Positions 20,667 through 29,033 of a stretch of DNA of 29,124 nt are shown in pieces. Below the pieces are notes generated by a model. The model worked only from the letters and a program-made list of their open reading frames with translations. It did no database searches and was not told where the DNA came from. The DNA lies in the NCBI GenBank assembly GCA_910589115.1, contig CAJUSB010000033.1, forward strand, positions 1 through 29,124, read 5' to 3'. The position numbers and the translations under genes are program-made. The DNA comes from an uncultured Clostridia bacterium. Lineage in GTDB: Bacteria > Bacillota > Clostridia > Oscillospirales > Butyricicoccaceae. The first letter of the stretch is position 1, and each line of letters starts with the position of its first letter.

Positions 20667-21438
20667 CTGCTGCAAAACAAAATATCCGATCCTGCTGGTG
20701 CACGGGATGAACTGCCGGGATGAACGCCCTATCTTTTACTGGGGGCGCATTCCGGATACCCTGCGTGAACGTGGGGCAACCGTTTATCTGGGCGGGCAGG
20801 ACGCATGGGGTACAGTCGCCGGAAACGCGGAACAACTGCGGAAAACCGTGCTGCGGATATTGGAATGCGAACAATGCGAAAAAATCAATATAATCGCACA
20901 CTCCAAGGGCGGGCTTGAGGCACGCTATCTGATCTCCTGTCTGGGAATGGCGGAGCATGTTGCATCACTGACCACATTGTCAACGCCTCATCATGGCTCA
21001 CACACTGCAAAATGGTTTGGTGCACAGCGGATTCTTGCGCCATACGGTTTTTGTTCCAATGTATTCTGGCGCTTGCTTGGGGACGAAGCCCCCTGTTTTA
21101 AGGAAACCCTGCGCAATCTGTCTTCTGATTGGGCCGAAACCTTCAACCGCGAATGCCCGGATATGCCTGGCATTCTTTATCAGAGCTGGGGAGCCCGGCT
21201 GGCTGGCAGCCTTCACGACCCGGTTATGGCGCTGTATGCTTCTGTTTGCCGCTGGCTTGACGGAGACACGGACGGGCTTGTATCTCCTGAATCGGCAAAA
21301 TGGGGGTTATACCGGGGCACTTTGGAGCGGGTTGGCCACCAAGATTTGGCAGACGCTTGGAAACATGATTTGCCGCATTTCAAGCCTAGAGGATTCTATG
21401 TAAAAATTGTCCGTGAATTAAAAAAAGAGGGCTTTTAA
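20656..21438 (+). CDS. Alpha/beta hydrolase, lipase-like
   Basis: A 260-residue hydrolase with a triacylglycerol-lipase-like pattern: LLVHGMN (13-19, oxyanion region), the nucleophile elbow AHSKGG with Ser83, TLSTPHHGS, then DGDTDGLVSPESAKWG (acid) and a likely catalytic His in VGHQDLADAWKHDLPH. There is no signal peptide, so it should act inside the cell, unlike classical secreted lipases of this type. The ATG at 20656 overlaps the TSCPD gene by 11 bp; its ribosome site (GAGAAGG, 3 nt away) is weak, so translation may be coupled. The stop codon lies inside the stem of the operon terminator. Confidence 0.83.
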   Translation: MRTDCCKTKYPILLVHGMNCRDERPIFYWGRIPDTLRERGATVYLGGQDAWGTVAGNAEQLRKTVLRILECEQCEKINIIAHSKGGLEARYLISCLGMAEHVASLTTLSTPHHGSHTAKWFGAQRILAPYGFCSNVFWRLLGDEAPCFKETLRNLSSDWAETFNRECPDMPGILYQSWGARLAGSLHDPVMALYASVCRWLDGDTDGLVSPESAKWGLYRGTLERVGHQDLADAWKHDLPHFKPRGFYVKIVRELKKEGF

Positions 21439-21451
21439 GCCCTCTTTTTTT
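21420..21451 (+). terminator. Terminator of the YwlG-HAD-TSCPD-lipase operon
   Basis: Seven A, GAGGGCTT, a 2-nt turn, AAGCCCTC and seven T make a near-perfect stem. It overlaps the last codons and the TAA of the lipase gene. Confidence 0.9.
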
Positions 21452-21454
21452 AAT

Positions 21455-21600
21455 TCGCCTACGCGGCGGGCGGTCCTGCGCGGACAGCGCCAGAGGGACT
21501 CGTCCCTCTGGACTCCCTTCCATCGCCTGCGGGCGGGACGGGGCCTCCATTATCGCTGCTCCGCCGTGTCCACCCCGCCAGAACGACGGCGGGGCGGACG
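21455..21600 (+). repeat. Mosaic intergenic repeat copy R6 (A1-B2-C)
   Basis: The palindrome is at 21490-21511 (arms CCAGAGGGAC and GTCCCTCTGG, centre TC). The B2 linker with CGCCTGCGGGCGGGACGGGG is at about 21524-21543, and the C hairpin is at 21573-21594 (arms CCCCGCC and GGCGGGG, 8-nt loop). The copy fills the gap between converging operons, up to the stop of the flavodiiron gene. Confidence 0.85.
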
Positions 21601-21601
21601 G

Positions 21602-22726
21602 TTACCCGCGGTAAAGCTGCTTACGCATCGGGAGAATCGTCCAGCCCAGCCCGGAAAGGATTTCTTCCGTCTGCTTGACCGCTTCGCCGCTCCAGCCGTA
21701 AGAGCCAAAGGCCATACCAACACGATCCTTCGGTTTCAGGCCGCGCATATAGGTCAGGAATGCAGCAACGGTCGGCATCATGTTATTATTCAGCGTAGAC
21801 GCGCCGATAAAGATGAACTTTGCCTCCAGCAAATCGCCCATTACTGTAGAATAATGCTCATCCCGCAGGCAGTGTACATTCACTTTCTTACCTGCCGATT
21901 CAAAGTCTGAACGGATACTGTCTGCCATTTCCGCAGTCGATCCCCACATGGAATCATAGACAATCACAACCTTGTCTTCCTGCACTTCGTTTTTGCTCCA
22001 CCGGCCATATGCAGCTACCATTTCGCCGATATATTTACGCAGCATTACGCCATGTGACGGGCAAATCAACTCGATTTCAAGCGGCGCAGCCTGTCCCAGC
22101 AGCCCCTGTACCTGTCCGCCGAAAGGCAGTACAATATTTGCGTAATAGTCAGAGGCACGGTCCATCAAACGCTCATAACCAAGCTCATCATCATAGAATG
22201 CATTCTCCGGGCAGATATGCTGTCCAAATGCATCATTTGAAAACAAAATCTTTTCCTCTTCCAGGTAAGTCAGCATGGAATCCGGCCAGTGCACCATCGG
22301 CGCAGGGATAAAACGGAAGGTATATTTACCGGTTTCCAGCGTATCCCCCAGCTTGACAAGCTGGCAGTTAAAGTCCTGTTTATAATAGGCTTTGAGGCCG
22401 CGCTGTGCACCTGCGGTGCAGTAAACCGGCGCATTCGGAATACGGCCGAAAACAGCCGGGCAGGAACCGGAATGATCCGGCTCGATATGGTTCTGGATGA
22501 CATAGTCAATCCGCTCCACCGGGATAATTTCTTCAATATTTGCAATAAATTCATCGGTAAACGCAGCCTTAACATTGTCAATCAAAATCCATTTGTCACT
22601 GGAATCGTCATGCACCAGATATGCATTATAGGTCGCACCGAAAGGCGTTGCGTATCCATGGAAAATGCGCACCTGTGGATCACGTGCCCCAACCGCATAA
22701 ATGTTGTCGCGAATTTTAATAACCAT
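21602..22726 (-). CDS. fprA: Flavodiiron protein (FprA family)
   Basis: A 374-residue A-type flavoprotein, a cytoplasmic enzyme of anaerobes that reduces O2 to water or NO to N2O. The N-terminal metallo-beta-lactamase half has the diiron ligands His80, Glu82, Asp84 (QNHIEPDHSGS), His146 (VHWPDS), Asp165 (SNDAFG) and His225 (CPSHGV). The C-terminal flavodoxin half (from about 253) has IVYDSMWGSTAEMA for FMN phosphate and IGASTLNNNMMP. There is no fused rubredoxin or flavin reductase domain, so electrons must come from a separate partner. AGGAGG precedes the ATG. It lies 27 bp after secA and probably shares its transcript. Confidence 0.94.
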   Translation of the reverse strand: MVIKIRDNIYAVGARDPQVRIFHGYATPFGATYNAYLVHDDSSDKWILIDNVKAAFTDEFIANIEEIIPVERIDYVIQNHIEPDHSGSCPAVFGRIPNAPVYCTAGAQRGLKAYYKQDFNCQLVKLGDTLETGKYTFRFIPAPMVHWPDSMLTYLEEEKILFSNDAFGQHICPENAFYDDELGYERLMDRASDYYANIVLPFGGQVQGLLGQAAPLEIELICPSHGVMLRKYIGEMVAAYGRWSKNEVQEDKVVIVYDSMWGSTAEMADSIRSDFESAGKKVNVHCLRDEHYSTVMGDLLEAKFIFIGASTLNNNMMPTVAAFLTYMRGLKPKDRVGMAFGSYGWSGEAVKQTEEILSGLGWTILPMRKQLYRG

Positions 22727-22753
22727 AATATATATTCCTCCTAAATCAACTGT

Positions 22754-25510
22754 TTATTGGGGGGTATTCTGCTTCAAATAACAGCATTTTTTATATTTTT
22801 TTCCGCTGCCGCAGGGGCAGGGATCGTTCATGCCAGGCTTTTTTGCCGCCTTGCGTACCGGCTGATTCTGGACGGCGCCGTCATCGGCGCCTGCTGCGCT
22901 GGTTTCACGCGCGACCTGTTCCCGCTTCGGCTCCTCCTGGGTACGGATACGCGCCAGGAAAATCATACGCACCGTGTCCTCACGGATTGCATCAATCATA
23001 CCGTCGAACATGTCAAAGCCTTCCCGCTTATACTCGTCAACCGGGTTATGCTGGGCATACGCCCGCAGGCCAATGCCGTTGCGCAGCTCGGTCATAGCGT
23101 CAATATGATCCATCCATTTTGCATCTACATTTTTCAGCAGGACAACGCGCTCAAGCTCGCGCATAATGCCAGGCGTGATCTCGGCTTCCTTGCGTGCATA
23201 CGCCTCGTGTGCAAGATCCTTCATCAGATTACCGAGTGAAGCAATCGTCAAATCATCACATTCCGCAGGTGTGAACTGCAAATCATCCGGGCGGAGGAAA
23301 ATCCCCCGGAACGGACGGCAAGCCTCTTCCACCATGTGCGGCTCAATGACCTTGTGTTCGCCAATCGCGCCATACACCGCGCTGTCTATCGAGCTGTCCA
23401 TCATGGAAATAATATTCTCCCGAATATCCTCTCCTTCCAGCACTTTCAGGCGCTGGCTGTAGATAGTGCTTCGCATGGTATTCATTACGTCGTCATATTC
23501 CAACACGTGGCGGCGGATGCCAAAGTTGCGTGCCTCAACCTTTTTCTGTGCATTTTCGATTGCGCCCGACAGCATTTTCTGGTCAATCGGTTCATCGTCC
23601 GGGATGCCGAGCGTTTCCATCATCTTCTGTATGCGCTCCGAACCGAACAGCCGCATCAGGTCATCTTCCATAGAAATATAGAATGCCGATTCGCCCGGGT
23701 CGCCCTGTCGGCCTGCACGGCCGCGGAGCTGGTTGTCGATTCGTCGGGATTCGTGCCGCTCGGTGCCAAGGATAAACAGGCCGCCTGCCGCACGGACCTT
23801 TTCTGCGTCTGCCTCAACCTGTTTGCGGAAGTTTTCGAGAAGTTCATGATAACGGGCACGTGCAGCAAGAATCTCCTCATTGTCCGTATCGGCATAGCCG
23901 GTCGCTTCCACAATAATTTCCTCGGGAATCCCCTCCTTGCGCAGCGTTGCTTCGGCCATCTGCTCGTCGTTGCCGCCGAGCTTGATATCGGTGCCGCGGC
24001 CTGCCATGTTGGTCGCAATGGTGACCGCTCCGGGCTTGCCCGCCTGCGCAACAATTTCGGCCTCCTGTTCGTGGTATTTCGCGTTCAGGACCGTGTGCGG
24101 GATGCCACGCTTTTTCAGCATACTGGAAAGCAGCTCGCTCTTCTCAATCGAAACCGTACCGACCAGCACCGGCTGGCCCTTTTCGTGGCATTTCACAATG
24201 GTTTCAATCGCTGCCATAAATTTACCTTTTTCGTTCTTGTAGACCCGGTCGGGGTTATCCTTACGGGCAATCCCCCGGTTTGTCGGAATCTCAATGACAT
24301 CCAGCTTATAGATTTCACGGAATTCCTCTTCTTCGGTCAGGGCAGTACCGGTCATGCCGGAGAGCTTGCCATACAGACGGAAAAAGTTCTGAAAGGTAAT
24401 AGTTGCGAGCGTCTTGGATTCATGGGCAACCGTAACGTTTTCCTTTGCCTCAATCGCCTGATGAAGCCCTTCGTTATAACGGCGGCCAAACATCAGCCGG
24501 CCGGTGAACTCATCGACAATAATTACCTGTCCGTCACGGACAACATAGTCAACATCCCGTTTCATAATGCCGCGTGCCTTGACCGCCTGGTTGATATGAT
24601 GCAGCAGCGTTGTATTTTCAGGATCGGAAAGATTTTCCACCTTGAAATACTGTTCCGCACGGGCAATGCCTTTGGGCGTCATGGTCGCAGTACGCGCCTT
24701 TTCATCAATGATGTAATCTGCATCCAGGTCGTCTTGTTCTTCCTTTGCGTCGACCTCTTTTACACGCATTGAGGTCAACCGTGCGGCAAACGCATCGGCG
24801 AGCTTATAAAGATCAGTGGACTTTTCACCCTGGCCGGAAATAATCAGCGGTGTCCGCGCTTCATCAACCAAGATTGAGTCTACCTCATCAACAATCGCAA
24901 AAGCATGTCCGCGCTGTACCATGCCCGATTTATAAATCGCCATATTGTCACGCAGGTAGTCAAAACCAAATTCATTATTTGTACCGTAGGTGATATCCGC
25001 CGCATACATTGCGCTGCGGGCCTGCGGTGGAATTGCATGGATAATCAGCCCGACCGTCATTCCAAGGAAACGATAGACCTTGCCCATCCATTCCGAGTCA
25101 CGCTTGGCAAGATAATCATTCACGGTGACGATATGCACGCCTTTGCCTGCAATCGCGTTCAAATACGCAGGCAGGGTCGCTACAAGCGTTTTGCCTTCGC
25201 CGGTCTTCATCTCGGCAATGCGGCCCTGATGGAGCACAATGCCACCGATCAGCTGGACGCGGTAATGGCGCATTCCAAGGACACGGTCGGCAGCCTCACG
25301 GACAGTCGCAAAGGCCTCGGGCAGCAGGGAATCCAGCGATTCGCCGTTTGCAAAGCGCTGCCGGAATTCATCGGTTTTTCCACGCAGCTGTGCATCGGTC
25401 AGTGCGCGGTATTCATTCTCAAGTGACAATATTTTATCGGCGACGGGATAGATCGCCTTGAGCTGGCGTTCGGAGTAGGTGCCAAAAATCCTATCTAAAA
25501 ACTTTGCCAT
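22754..25510 (-). CDS. secA: Preprotein translocase ATPase SecA
   Basis: A 918-residue full-length SecA, the motor that pushes unfolded preproteins through SecYEG. Walker A is MKTGEGKT (101-108), Walker B and nearby segment AIVDEVDSILVDEARTPLIISG, then the preprotein cross-linking domain, the second nucleotide-binding fold with TNMAGRGTDIKLGG and RIDNQLRGRAGRQGDPG, the helical scaffold/wing part with KWMDHIDAMTELRNGIGLRAYAQ, and a zinc-binding SEC-C tail (Cys898, Cys900, Cys909, Cys910 in CPCGSGKKYKKCC) that binds ribosomes or SecB-like partners. The start MAKFLDRIFG is the usual one. Confidence 0.98.
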   Translation of the reverse strand: MAKFLDRIFGTYSERQLKAIYPVADKILSLENEYRALTDAQLRGKTDEFRQRFANGESLDSLLPEAFATVREAADRVLGMRHYRVQLIGGIVLHQGRIAEMKTGEGKTLVATLPAYLNAIAGKGVHIVTVNDYLAKRDSEWMGKVYRFLGMTVGLIIHAIPPQARSAMYAADITYGTNNEFGFDYLRDNMAIYKSGMVQRGHAFAIVDEVDSILVDEARTPLIISGQGEKSTDLYKLADAFAARLTSMRVKEVDAKEEQDDLDADYIIDEKARTATMTPKGIARAEQYFKVENLSDPENTTLLHHINQAVKARGIMKRDVDYVVRDGQVIIVDEFTGRLMFGRRYNEGLHQAIEAKENVTVAHESKTLATITFQNFFRLYGKLSGMTGTALTEEEEFREIYKLDVIEIPTNRGIARKDNPDRVYKNEKGKFMAAIETIVKCHEKGQPVLVGTVSIEKSELLSSMLKKRGIPHTVLNAKYHEQEAEIVAQAGKPGAVTIATNMAGRGTDIKLGGNDEQMAEATLRKEGIPEEIIVEATGYADTDNEEILAARARYHELLENFRKQVEADAEKVRAAGGLFILGTERHESRRIDNQLRGRAGRQGDPGESAFYISMEDDLMRLFGSERIQKMMETLGIPDDEPIDQKMLSGAIENAQKKVEARNFGIRRHVLEYDDVMNTMRSTIYSQRLKVLEGEDIRENIISMMDSSIDSAVYGAIGEHKVIEPHMVEEACRPFRGIFLRPDDLQFTPAECDDLTIASLGNLMKDLAHEAYARKEAEITPGIMRELERVVLLKNVDAKWMDHIDAMTELRNGIGLRAYAQHNPVDEYKREGFDMFDGMIDAIREDTVRMIFLARIRTQEEPKREQVARETSAAGADDGAVQNQPVRKAAKKPGMNDPCPCGSGKKYKKCCYLKQNTPQ

Positions 25511-25574
25511 AGTTGCTTATCAGCCTTTCTCAAACCTTCGGGCGCAGTCCGCACCGGAGGGATATCCAAAGCAT

Positions 25575-25602
25575 ATTATATCACAAATCTGCCATTTGCC
25601 AA
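25575..25602 (-). promoter_or_regulatory. Promoter of secA
   Basis: On the minus strand TTGGCA (25597-25602), a 16-bp spacer and TATAAT (25575-25580), about 65 bp before the start. I see no terminator between the kinase gene and this promoter, so some read-through is possible. Confidence 0.72.
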
Positions 25603-25699
25603 ACAGATTCTTAAAACATTTTGTAAATTCTCATTGTACTGCAATTTTGCAGGCATTTTCGAGCGGTGTTTTGTAGATTTTCGCGAGTGGGAATGCGGC

Positions 25700-26527
25700 T
25701 CAAACGTCCGGCGGTTCCCACAGCTGCCGGAGCTTCCCTTCAAATGGAACGCCCAGCAGCGGATCGCCGCCCTCCTGCACGGCTGCGGCAATGCATTCCC
25801 GCACAAAACCGGCTGCCCGCCGGGCGGCTTCCGCCGCCGTTTCCCCGGAGGCCATGCAGCCGGTCAGCACCGCCGCAAACAGGTCTCCCGTGCCGGGATA
25901 ATAGGCCCCTATGCGCGGATGACACAGCAGGGACGCATTACCATTTTCACAGCAGGCGATGGACAGCTGCCCCTCATGCAGTGCAAGCCCAGTCAGGACA
26001 ACCGCCGCGCCAAAACGCCGGTGCAGCTGTGAGACCCATTCAAGCGCTTCGCTGTCGTCCTCCGGCGAAACATCCGGCCTGCGTCCCAGCAGGACAGCGG
26101 CCTCTGTGCTGTTGGGTGTAATCACATCCGCGCGGCGGCATAAACTTACCATTTCCGCACAGAGCGCAGGCGTCATGCTGCTGTACAGCCGCCCGTTATC
26201 GCCAAGCACTGGATCAACAATCAGCAGGCCTGCATTCAACCGTGCGGCAGCCTCCGCCACAATCGCGATCTGTTCCCCTGACGACAAAAAACCAGAGTAT
26301 ACAGCATCAAACCGGAGTCCGAGCGATGTATACTGTCCCAACGCCGGGCGCATCCTGTCCGTGAGGCCGCAGCCCTGCCAGCCCGGCAGCCCGTGGTGGC
26401 TGGAATAAACAGCGGTCGGCAGCGGCACACACTGGTGTCCCATCGCACTCAATACCGCAATGATAGGCACCAGCGACGAGCGTCCCAGCCCCGCAAGGTC
26501 ATGCAACGCTAATATTTTCTTTTGCAT
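25700..26527 (-). CDS. Pyridoxamine/pyridoxal kinase (PfkB-like vitamin kinase)
   Basis: A 275-residue vitamin kinase of the PdxK/PdxY/ThiD group, annotated in clostridia as pyridoxamine kinase; it would phosphorylate B6 vitamers in salvage to PLP. Marks: ILALHDLAGLGRSSLVPIIAVLSAMGHQCVPLPTAVYSSHHG at the N-terminus, VDPVLGDNGRLYSSM, VITPNSTEA, and the anion-hole/catalytic GTGDLFAAVL, where Asp is the base. The ATG at 26527, 7 nt after AAAGGAG, is preferred over a start 17 codons upstream that lies in a leader hairpin. PLP supply fits the nearby PLP enzymes, but no operon link exists. ThiD-like activity is a weaker alternative. Confidence 0.88.
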   Translation of the reverse strand: MQKKILALHDLAGLGRSSLVPIIAVLSAMGHQCVPLPTAVYSSHHGLPGWQGCGLTDRMRPALGQYTSLGLRFDAVYSGFLSSGEQIAIVAEAAARLNAGLLIVDPVLGDNGRLYSSMTPALCAEMVSLCRRADVITPNSTEAAVLLGRRPDVSPEDDSEALEWVSQLHRRFGAAVVLTGLALHEGQLSIACCENGNASLLCHPRIGAYYPGTGDLFAAVLTGCMASGETAAEAARRAAGFVRECIAAAVQEGGDPLLGVPFEGKLRQLWEPPDV

Positions 26528-26569
26528 TCCACAGCTCCTTTCCATGCGTTCCGCCGGTATCCAGCAGAA

Positions 26570-26589
26570 AAGGGGCATCGCTGCCCCTT
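26570..26589 (-). promoter_or_regulatory. Leader hairpin of the vitamin kinase gene
   Basis: On the minus strand AAGGGGCA, a GCGA tetraloop and TGCCCCTT form an 8-bp stem followed by TT, about 43 nt before the kinase ATG. Upstream in the roughly 110-nt leader, CCGGGC can pair with GCCTGG around GGAGCTTCC. The order suggests an attenuator or structured leader, but I recognise no known riboswitch class. Confidence 0.45.
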
Positions 26590-26645
26590 CCTTAAATCAC
26601 CAGGCCTGGAAGCTCCTCTGCACCATGCCCGGCCCAAGTAATTAC

Positions 26646-26674
26646 AGTATATCATTTTTATGTCAATGCGTCAA
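26646..26674 (-). promoter_or_regulatory. Promoter of the vitamin kinase gene
   Basis: On the minus strand TTGACG (26669-26674), 17 bp, TATACT (26646-26651). Its -35 is only 6 bp from the -35 of the divergent promoter for the glycoside hydrolase gene. Confidence 0.82.
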
Positions 26675-26680
26675 CCGGTC

Positions 26681-26709
26681 TTGCCTTTTTCCACCGTTCG
26701 TGTTACCAT
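26681..26709 (+). promoter_or_regulatory. Promoter of the GHL10 gene
   Basis: TTGCCT (26681-26686), 17 bp, TACCAT (26704-26709), about 50 bp before the start. It is weaker than its divergent neighbour. Confidence 0.6.
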
Positions 26710-26761
26710 AAAACCAGCTGTTTTCATAAATTTGCCCTCTTTAGGAAAGGAGTTCTCCCCC

Positions 26762-28063
26762 ATGCGAAAACGAATTTTTGCAGCTTTGCTGCTGCTTGCC
26801 CTTCTGTTGCCGTTTGCGTGCGCCGCTGTACCGGTGGATACGCAGATGCGCGGGGTCTGGGTTTCTTCCGTATATAACCTGGATTACCCCTCTGCCGGTA
26901 CGCCCAGTTCCGACACCCTTCGCGCGGAAGCGGATGCTATCCTGAATAAATGCGCCGAGCTTGGCTTCAACGCCATTTTCTTACAGGTGCGGCCTACGGC
27001 GGATGCACTCTACCGTTCGGAAATCTTCCCGTGGAGCCGATACCTGACCGGCACACAGGGCACAGCCCCTGACAACGGTTTCGATCCGCTTTCTTACTGG
27101 GTGGAGGGGGCGCACGCACGCGGTATGGAGCTGCACGCCTGGATCAACCCTTATCGAATTACCCGCGGCGGCCAAAGCGACTATGAAACCCTCTCCCCGG
27201 ACAACCCGGCCAGCAAACACCCGGAATGGGTCATCAAGCACGGTGACAATTATTACTTCGATCCCGCCCTTCAGGAGGTGCGTGATCTGGTAATTGACGG
27301 CGCGGTCGAAATCGTAAAGAATTATGACGTTGACGGTATCCATCTGGACGATTATTTTTATCCCGGCACCGATTTTGACGACAGTGCGAGCTTTGCGCGA
27401 TATGGCACCGGCTATGCGGATATCGCGGACTGGCGGCGCAACAATGTAAACCTGCTGGTTGCCGAGCTGGACGAAAAGCTCCATGCTGCTGACCCGGATA
27501 TCGCCTTCGGTATCAGCCCGAGCGGCATCTGGGAGAATAAAAACGCCAATCCCCGCGGCAGCGACACCCATGGATATTCTGCCTATTCGCAGGCCTATGC
27601 AGACGGCCTTTTCTGGATACAAAACGGTATTGTCGATTATATTTGTCCGCAGATTTATTGGGAAATCGGCTTTGATGCAGCAGATTTTTCCACTCTGCTC
27701 GACTGGTGGGAAAGCATGACACGCGGCACCGACGTTAAGCTCTATATCGGCATGGCCGCTTACCGCTCCGCCGAAACCGAAAAACAGGACAGCGTTTGGT
27801 ATGGCGCGGACGAGCTGAAACGTCAGCTTGCACTGATTGACAGCACCGGAAAATCGGATGGTTCGGTACAGTTCCGTTATGGTTCGGTAGCCGGTTCCCC
27901 GGCATTGTCGGCTGCTATCCGGCAGCATTTCGCTTCGGCGCCTTCTACACCTTCCGCGCCCAGCTACACCGAGCCAACAGTGAATACGCCTGAGCTTCCT
28001 GCGGATGCAGGCTCATTGTTTGACCTGTTTTCCCTTTTCCTTTATTCCATAACTCACGCATAA
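26762..28063 (+). CDS. Secreted GHL10/DUF187 glycoside hydrolase-like protein
   Basis: A 433-residue exported protein. The start at 26762 follows AAAGGAG and gives a clean signal peptide: MRKR, a Leu/Ala-rich core, and a probable cleavage near FACAA (residue 20-22). The mature part opens with MRGVWVSSVYNLDYPS and carries the GHL10 (YngK-like, DUF187) TIM-barrel pattern: LGFNAIFLQVRPTADALY, HAWINPYRI, YDVDGIHLDDYFYP with the conserved acidic pair, ISPSGIW, and VDYICPQIYWEIG. The family acts on cell-surface or environmental glycans; the substrate is not known. A Ser/Pro/Thr-rich linker and a short hydrophobic end (LFDLFSLFLYSI) close the protein. Confidence 0.93.
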   Translation: MRKRIFAALLLLALLLPFACAAVPVDTQMRGVWVSSVYNLDYPSAGTPSSDTLRAEADAILNKCAELGFNAIFLQVRPTADALYRSEIFPWSRYLTGTQGTAPDNGFDPLSYWVEGAHARGMELHAWINPYRITRGGQSDYETLSPDNPASKHPEWVIKHGDNYYFDPALQEVRDLVIDGAVEIVKNYDVDGIHLDDYFYPGTDFDDSASFARYGTGYADIADWRRNNVNLLVAELDEKLHAADPDIAFGISPSGIWENKNANPRGSDTHGYSAYSQAYADGLFWIQNGIVDYICPQIYWEIGFDAADFSTLLDWWESMTRGTDVKLYIGMAAYRSAETEKQDSVWYGADELKRQLALIDSTGKSDGSVQFRYGSVAGSPALSAAIRQHFASAPSTPSAPSYTEPTVNTPELPADAGSLFDLFSLFLYSITHA

Positions 28064-28129
28064 CCTCACACGCATTAAAGCATCAAAAAAAATCTAAATT
28101 CTGAACAAACGGCCATCCTGCGCAAAAAC

Positions 28130-28270
28130 GTAACCGGCCCGCTATCGTTCTTGCGGGCCGGTCAGCACCGTCTAAACGGCTGGCAGCGCACCAAAACCCC
28201 CGTCCCGCCCGCAGGCGACGGAAGGGAGTCCAGAGGGACAAGTCCCTCTGGCGCTGTCCGCGCAGGACTG
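28130..28270 (-). repeat. Mosaic intergenic repeat copy R7 (A1-B2-C, inverted)
   Basis: In plus order: the C hairpin at 28133-28162 (10-bp arms ACCGGCCCGC and GCGGGCCGGT, 10-nt loop), a B2 linker with CCGTCCCGCCCGCAGGCGACGG (28200-28221), and the palindrome at 28230-28251 (arms CCAGAGGGAC and GTCCCTCTGG, centre AA), followed by GTCCGCGCAGGAC. It lies just upstream of the thioesterase ribosome site. I found no clear promoter in this gap. Confidence 0.85.
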
Positions 28271-28295
28271 ACATACCAGACAGGAGGTCTTTCCG

Positions 28296-29033
28296 TTGTA
28301 TCCTGACACGCTGAAACCCATCGACACGTTTGAAAAAAGCTATGAAATCCATTTTGGATTCATTGATAACCGTGGCATTGCCCGTCCGTCCTGCCTGTTT
28401 GACCTTGCGCAGGATGCTGCCACCCTGCACGCCTATCAGCTCGGCCTCAGCCGGGAATCAATCGGCGCACTTTGGGTGCTCTCCCGGATGAAGACGGAGC
28501 TTTCCCGCCCACTGCTGCCGTATGAACGGCTGACTGTGCAGACCTGGTGCTCTGGCATCAAGGGCGCAGCTTGGCTGCGCTCCTTCCGTTTCCTCGTTGG
28601 GGAAGAAATGGTCGGCGCAGCAATCTCTTCCTGGGCCGTCCTGGATCAGAAGACGCACCGCATCCTCCGCCCTTCCGCCATTGAACAGGCGAAGCAGTAC
28701 CTTGCACTTACGCCAGGTCTTGCGGTTATTCCCGGTCGGCTGGCCTGCGGCACATTGTGCGAGCACCATGTCCACCCGGTCTGTTATTCTGACTTGGATG
28801 TCAACAACCACGTAAACAACGTAAAAATTGTTGATATTCTCTCTGACGGCCTTGACCTCAATCTAAGTGACCGATTTGTGTCCGCCCTCCAGGTCAACTA
28901 CACCGCTGAAAGCCGTTTCGGCGACCGGCTGCGCGTGCTGACCGGCGAAGAAGACGGCATAAACTACGTATTCGGCGAAGCTGGAGGCCAAAACCGTTTC
29001 GAGGGCGCTGCGATTCTATCCCCCTTGCCTTAG
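28296..29033 (+). CDS. Acyl-ACP thioesterase, TTG start
   Basis: A 245-residue double-hotdog acyl-ACP thioesterase (FatA-like, PF01643), which releases free fatty acids from acyl carrier protein in the cytoplasm. The first hotdog runs to about residue 130 (FEKSYEIHFGFIDNRGIARPSCLFDLAQDAATLH, RMKTELSRPLLPYERLTVQTWC), the second starts near 150 and has the catalytic stretch YSDLDVNNHVNNVKIVD with the conserved Asp, Asn and His. The start codon is TTG, 8 nt after AGGAGG (28282-28287). Bacterial members are common in Clostridia and lactobacilli. Repeats flank it on both sides (R7 and R8). Confidence 0.93.
   Translation: MYPDTLKPIDTFEKSYEIHFGFIDNRGIARPSCLFDLAQDAATLHAYQLGLSRESIGALWVLSRMKTELSRPLLPYERLTVQTWCSGIKGAAWLRSFRFLVGEEMVGAAISSWAVLDQKTHRILRPSAIEQAKQYLALTPGLAVIPGRLACGTLCEHHVHPVCYSDLDVNNHVNNVKIVDILSDGLDLNLSDRFVSALQVNYTAESRFGDRLRVLTGEEDGINYVFGEAGGQNRFEGAAILSPLP

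Noticed and set aside
23336..24772. A 478-codon plus-strand open frame antisense to secA
   Set aside because: It lies wholly inside the highly conserved secA gene, has no family resemblance and arises from the codon bias of the opposite strand.
26527..26651. Vitamin kinase leader as a TPP, FMN, THF or ZTP riboswitch
   Set aside because: None of the conserved cores of these classes, such as CUGAGA for TPP or AGGAUAU for FMN, is present.
26981..27928. A 315-codon minus-strand open frame antisense to the GHL10 gene
   Set aside because: Shadow of a gene with signal peptide and intact barrel motifs.
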